The position numbers were made by a program, and so were the translations under genes. Source: Candidatus Companilactobacillus pullicola (lineage in GTDB: Bacteria; Bacillota; Bacilli; Lactobacillales; Lactobacillaceae). From it: a DNA stretch of 64,000 nt. Position 1 is the first letter of the stretch. Every line of letters begins with the position of its first letter. Below the pieces are notes generated by a model. That model was not told where the DNA came from, made no database searches, and was given only the letters and a program-made list of their open reading frames with translations. The stretch is taken from NCBI GenBank assembly GCA_019116025.1, contig DXCM01000027.1, forward strand, positions 1 through 64,000, in the 5' to 3' direction. Positions 61,356 to 64,000 of this stretch are shown piece by piece.

Positions 61356-61384
61356 ATTATACAGACTTTACTAATTAAGGTCAA
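61356..61384 (-). promoter_or_regulatory. Promoter of the zinc-independent ribosomal protein operon
   Basis: On the minus strand TTGACC (61379-61384), a 17-base spacer and TATAAT (61356-61361) give a near-consensus sigma-A promoter. Between it and the gene lies TAAAAATTATCATTTA (about 61334-61349), an imperfect palindrome that could be a Zur-type site, though the match is weak. Confidence 0.75.
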
Positions 61385-61418
61385 TTTTTATGTCTCAGAA
61401 TAATTTTTTAAATAATCG

Positions 61419-61447
61419 TTGACATTAATTCGGTACCGAACTATAAT
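61419..61447 (+). promoter_or_regulatory. Perfect-consensus promoter of the MarR/ABC exporter operon
   Basis: TTGACA (61419-61424), a 17-base spacer and TATAAT (61442-61447): a full match to the sigma-A consensus. The spacer itself contains an operator palindrome, so a bound repressor would exclude RNA polymerase. Confidence 0.9.
61429..61440. promoter_or_regulatory. MarR operator 1
   Basis: Perfect 12-base palindrome TTCGGTACCGAA in the promoter spacer. The same palindrome recurs 36 bases downstream. Confidence 0.85.
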
Positions 61448-61464
61448 TCATTCACGTAATAAAG

Positions 61465-61476
61465 TTCGGTACCGAA
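61465..61476. promoter_or_regulatory. MarR operator 2
   Basis: Second TTCGGTACCGAA, extended to GTTCGGTACCGAATTAATT, lying about 10-20 bases after the expected transcription start. Centre-to-centre distance to operator 1 is 36 bp, a spacing that could allow two dimers to bind on similar faces of the helix. Confidence 0.85.
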
Positions 61477-61507
61477 TTAATTAGAAAAAGAAATGAGGAA
61501 TACAAAT

Positions 61508-62194
61508 ATGAGTAAACTTACAGATGATTTAATGAAACAATTGCGTTTTATCGGTGAAGCCGGTAACTACTTCATGAGTCAAAAGAAACAGAAACTTACA
61601 GGTCAACAACGTGTTTTGGCTGTTTTGAAATTAGAAGACGGTTTAACACAGAACTATCTTGCCAATGTCTTAGACCTTAGACCTAGTTCCCTGGCTGAAT
61701 TAATGAAAAAGATGGAAACTAAGAATCTTATTAAACGCCAAGAAGATCCTGATGACAAACGAAGTAAACATGTTTATTTAACAGATGAAGGTCGTAAAAA
61801 AGCCGAAGAAAATGCTGCTTTGAAGAACGAGAGTTACAGTGAAACTTTCTTAGCTGGTCTTAATGACGATGAGAAACAACAGTTCAGTACTTACCTACAA
61901 AAAATTTCTGATGGTTGGGACGACGATTTCAAGAAGAACTCTGAAAAATTTATTGATCCTACAGATCGATTTAAAGCAATGCTTAACATGCGTGATCAGA
62001 TGATGGAGATGCATCAAAATATGGATCCTGATGAAATTGAACATATGCGTCGAGAAATGCAAAAGAATATGCGCAATATGCCATTTGGTGGTCGTCACAT
62101 GCCAAACTTTGATCCTAGAAATGATTGTAGACATGATAACCACGGCCGCAGACCAGATTTTCCAGAAAACTTTTGGCGCGGTAATGAATTTTAA
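61508..62194 (+). CDS. MarR-family transcriptional regulator with a Met/His-rich C-terminal extension
   Basis: A 228-residue MarR-type repressor. The winged helix spans about residues 30-95 (LTGQQRVLAVLKLEDGLTQNYLANVLDLRPSSLAELMKKMETKNLIKRQEDPDDKRSKHVYLTDEGR). Typical members end near residue 145, but here about 75 more residues follow, rich in Met, His, Asp and Arg (MRDQMMEMHQNMDPDEIEHM...MPFGGRHMPNFDPRND...HDNHGRRPDF). This tail might bind metal or contact DNA; no known function. It is followed after 19 bases by an ABC exporter. GAGGAAT fixes the start at 61508. Confidence 0.9.
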   Translation: MSKLTDDLMKQLRFIGEAGNYFMSQKKQKLTGQQRVLAVLKLEDGLTQNYLANVLDLRPSSLAELMKKMETKNLIKRQEDPDDKRSKHVYLTDEGRKKAEENAALKNESYSETFLAGLNDDEKQQFSTYLQKISDGWDDDFKKNSEKFIDPTDRFKAMLNMRDQMMEMHQNMDPDEIEHMRREMQKNMRNMPFGGRHMPNFDPRNDCRHDNHGRRPDFPENFWRGNEF

Positions 62195-62213
62195 TTTAGC
62201 GAGGATATAAAAT

Positions 62214-63977
62214 ATGCGTGATGGAACAATGATGAGGCACGATCTACCTAGAAGAACAGGAACTTTTAAATTTAAAGATTTCCTACATTTGATCAACAGT
62301 GTCAATCCTAAAAAGTTGCTTTTCTTATTAGGCATGCTGCTGAGTTTAGTGACCAGTGGAGCCAGTTTAGTTGTACCTCAATTAACTAAAAGCTTAGTTG
62401 ATACCAGTGGCTTATCCAAAATTGATAGTAAGATGCTAGTCGTCTTAATCTTGGCCTTTGTGATCCAACTAGGATTTGGAACGATCGGCGGGTTCATCTT
62501 AAGATATGTCGGTGAGAGTTCAGTCAAAACTTTACGTGAAAAACTCTGGGCCCACCTACTAAGACTGCCAGTGGATTATTTCGATGACCACAAATCTGGT
62601 GAAAGCAGTTCACGATTAGTTAACGACACCAGTGTTATCAAAGATTTAATTACCGCACAATTCCCTAACTTCATAACCGGTGCTATTCAACTGATCGGTT
62701 CAATGATCATTCTTTTCTTCATGGATTGGAAAATGGCTTCGTTGATGTTTGGCGTCGTTCCGGTAATTGTACTGATTTTACTACCTATTGGAAAAATAAT
62801 GTCTCGTCTAGGTAGAAAACTTCAAGCCGCTACGGCTGATTTCAATGCCGATGCCAGTGAAAAACTTTCCGAAGTTCGTTTGATTAAATCCAGCAATGGT
62901 GAAACATTCGAAAAAACGACCGGCGGAAATTTAATTGACCGTATTTTCAAAGTTGGTATTAAAGACGCTAAAGTTGAAGCTGTCTTACAGCCAATTATGA
63001 CCACAGTAATGCTAGGAATTTTTGTTGGAATCCTTGGTTATGGTGCCGTTAGAATTCAACAAGGAACATTAACAAGTGGCTCCTTAGTTGCTTTTCTACT
63101 ATATTTATTTAACATCATTACTCCTGTTGCTAGTTTTGCTACCTTCTTCTCTCAAGTTCAAAAGGCCATGGGTTCAACCGAAAGGATTCAAGAAATCCTA
63201 AGCACAGAACCCGAGACAACTAACGGTCAAGATATCGATGTCGAAGGTAAAACTATTGCAGCTGATCACTTAAACTTCAGTTATGACAAAGATCATCCCA
63301 TTTTACACAATGTTTCTTTCAAAGCAGAACCCAATACTGTTATTGCCTTCGCCGGACCTTCTGGTGGTGGTAAATCAACAATTTTTGCTTTACTAGAAAG
63401 ATTTTATCAACCTGACTCTGGCTCAATCAGTGTCGGTCAAGAAAAAATTGCAGATATCAATTTAGCCAACTGGCGTTCCCAAATTGGTTATGTATCTCAA
63501 GACAGTGCTGTCTTTGCCGGTAGTATTCGTGACAACCTGCAATATGGCTTGGATCATCAACTAACTGATGGTGAACTCTGGCACGGTCTCAAATTGGCTT
63601 ATGCAGATGAATTCGTCAAGAATTTCCCTGAACAATTGGAAACTCAAATTGGTGAACGTGGTGTTAAATTATCTGGTGGTCAAAAACAGCGAATTGCTAT
63701 CGCCAGAGCCTTCCTCCGTGATCCGAAGATTTTAATGTTAGATGAAGCTACTGCTAGCCTTGATTCCGAATCTGAAGAAAAAGTTCAACGTGCTTTAGAT
63801 CAATTAATGATCGGCCGCACTACTTTAGTAATAGCACATCGACTTTCAACAATCGTTGATGCAGATCAAATTTACTTTATTGAAAAAGGTACAGTAACCG
63901 GTCATGGCAGTCACCAAGAACTAATGAAAGATCATAAACTCTATGCTCAATATGTCAACGAACAAATGGTTAACTAA
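62214..63977 (+). CDS. ABC multidrug-type exporter, fused permease and ATPase
   Basis: Half-transporter of 587 residues (BmrA/LmrA/MsbA type), working as a dimer. Six spans lie in residues 25-320 (KLLFLLGMLLSLVTSGASLVVP is the first). The ATPase domain has Walker A FAGPSGGGKSTIFALLERF (about residues 379-397), Q-loop YVSQDSAVFAGSIRDN, signature VKLSGGQKQRIAIARAF, Walker B KILMLDEATASLDSESE and switch His IVIAHRLSTI. It lies directly after the MarR gene under its operator-controlled promoter, so it is probably an inducible exporter for a toxic compound. The substrate is unknown. Confidence 0.94.
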   Translation: MRDGTMMRHDLPRRTGTFKFKDFLHLINSVNPKKLLFLLGMLLSLVTSGASLVVPQLTKSLVDTSGLSKIDSKMLVVLILAFVIQLGFGTIGGFILRYVGESSVKTLREKLWAHLLRLPVDYFDDHKSGESSSRLVNDTSVIKDLITAQFPNFITGAIQLIGSMIILFFMDWKMASLMFGVVPVIVLILLPIGKIMSRLGRKLQAATADFNADASEKLSEVRLIKSSNGETFEKTTGGNLIDRIFKVGIKDAKVEAVLQPIMTTVMLGIFVGILGYGAVRIQQGTLTSGSLVAFLLYLFNIITPVASFATFFSQVQKAMGSTERIQEILSTEPETTNGQDIDVEGKTIAADHLNFSYDKDHPILHNVSFKAEPNTVIAFAGPSGGGKSTIFALLERFYQPDSGSISVGQEKIADINLANWRSQIGYVSQDSAVFAGSIRDNLQYGLDHQLTDGELWHGLKLAYADEFVKNFPEQLETQIGERGVKLSGGQKQRIAIARAFLRDPKILMLDEATASLDSESEEKVQRALDQLMIGRTTLVIAHRLSTIVDADQIYFIEKGTVTGHGSHQELMKDHKLYAQYVNEQMVN

Positions 63978-64000
63978 AAAACGACCCCTAGGGCCGTTTT
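63978..64000 (+). terminator. Terminator after the ABC exporter (cut by window edge)
   Basis: AAAACGACCCCTAGGGCCGTTTT begins the expected hairpin and T-run after the stop codon at 63975-63977; only its first bases are within the window. Confidence 0.7.

Overview
The window looks like a chromosomal segment of a low-GC member of the Lactobacillaceae, probably close to Companilactobacillus. That placement is inferred from gene content and order: the lactobacillar run dut-radA-yacL-gltX-cysS-mrnC-rlmB-sigH-rpmG-secE-nusG-rplK, PepC/PepX peptidases, a CcpA-type pyruvate oxidase and mannose/glucose PTS genes. I see no rRNA, tRNA, prophage, insertion sequence or CRISPR array.

Layout. 1-9.8 kb (minus strand): translation and information-processing block, from ribosomal protein L11 back to a dUTPase. 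9.9-17.6 kb (plus): GNAT acetyltransferase, ribose-5-phosphate isomerase, aminopeptidase C, X-prolyl dipeptidyl aminopeptidase and a Kup potassium transporter. 17.6-18.6 kb: a gene-free stretch with a hairpin repeat and three tandem, diverged units of about 250 bp, each carrying a minus-strand promoter, a conserved RNA fold and a terminator. 18.6-26.7 kb: small housekeeping and hypothetical genes (HAD phosphatase, sugar permease, phosphoglycerate mutase, CDF metal exporter, CPBP protease). 26.3-29.6 kb: manLMN mannose PTS and manO. 30.3-38.9 kb: HxlR regulator with divergent oxidoreductase, ketopantoate-reductase-like protein with an EIIC-like membrane protein, a glucose/GlcNAc-type PTS and a P-type ATPase. 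39-43.7 kb: an orphan OmpR-type regulator with a degenerate receiver, divergent from pstSCAB. 43.7-47.4 kb: pyruvate oxidase and small genes, PAP2 phosphatase. 47.4-52.7 kb: a complete 2-aminoethylphosphonate uptake and breakdown operon (phnDCEE-phnX-phnW). 52.9-60 kb: aldo/keto reductase, GntR-ABC module, Na+/H+ antiporter, fumarate reductase and fumarase. 60-64 kb: repeats, a zinc-independent S14/L33 operon, and a MarR regulator with an ABC exporter.

How the parts connect. The pst and phn promoters both carry direct repeats of a TTTACA-like hexamer at an exact 11-bp period, the form of a PhoP box. Phosphate and phosphonate acquisition therefore look like one phosphate-starvation regulon, and the regulator beside pst is the natural candidate to control it even though its receiver lacks the residues needed for phosphorylation. 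Cre-like sites precede the glucose-type PTS, the mannose PTS and pyruvate oxidase. A perfect-consensus promoter with two copies of a 12-bp palindrome controls the MarR/exporter pair.

The most distinctive unexplained structures are the three tandem small-RNA-like units at 17.7-18.4 kb and a family of cloverleaf-folding intergenic repeats (three full copies of exactly 170 bp, plus relatives).
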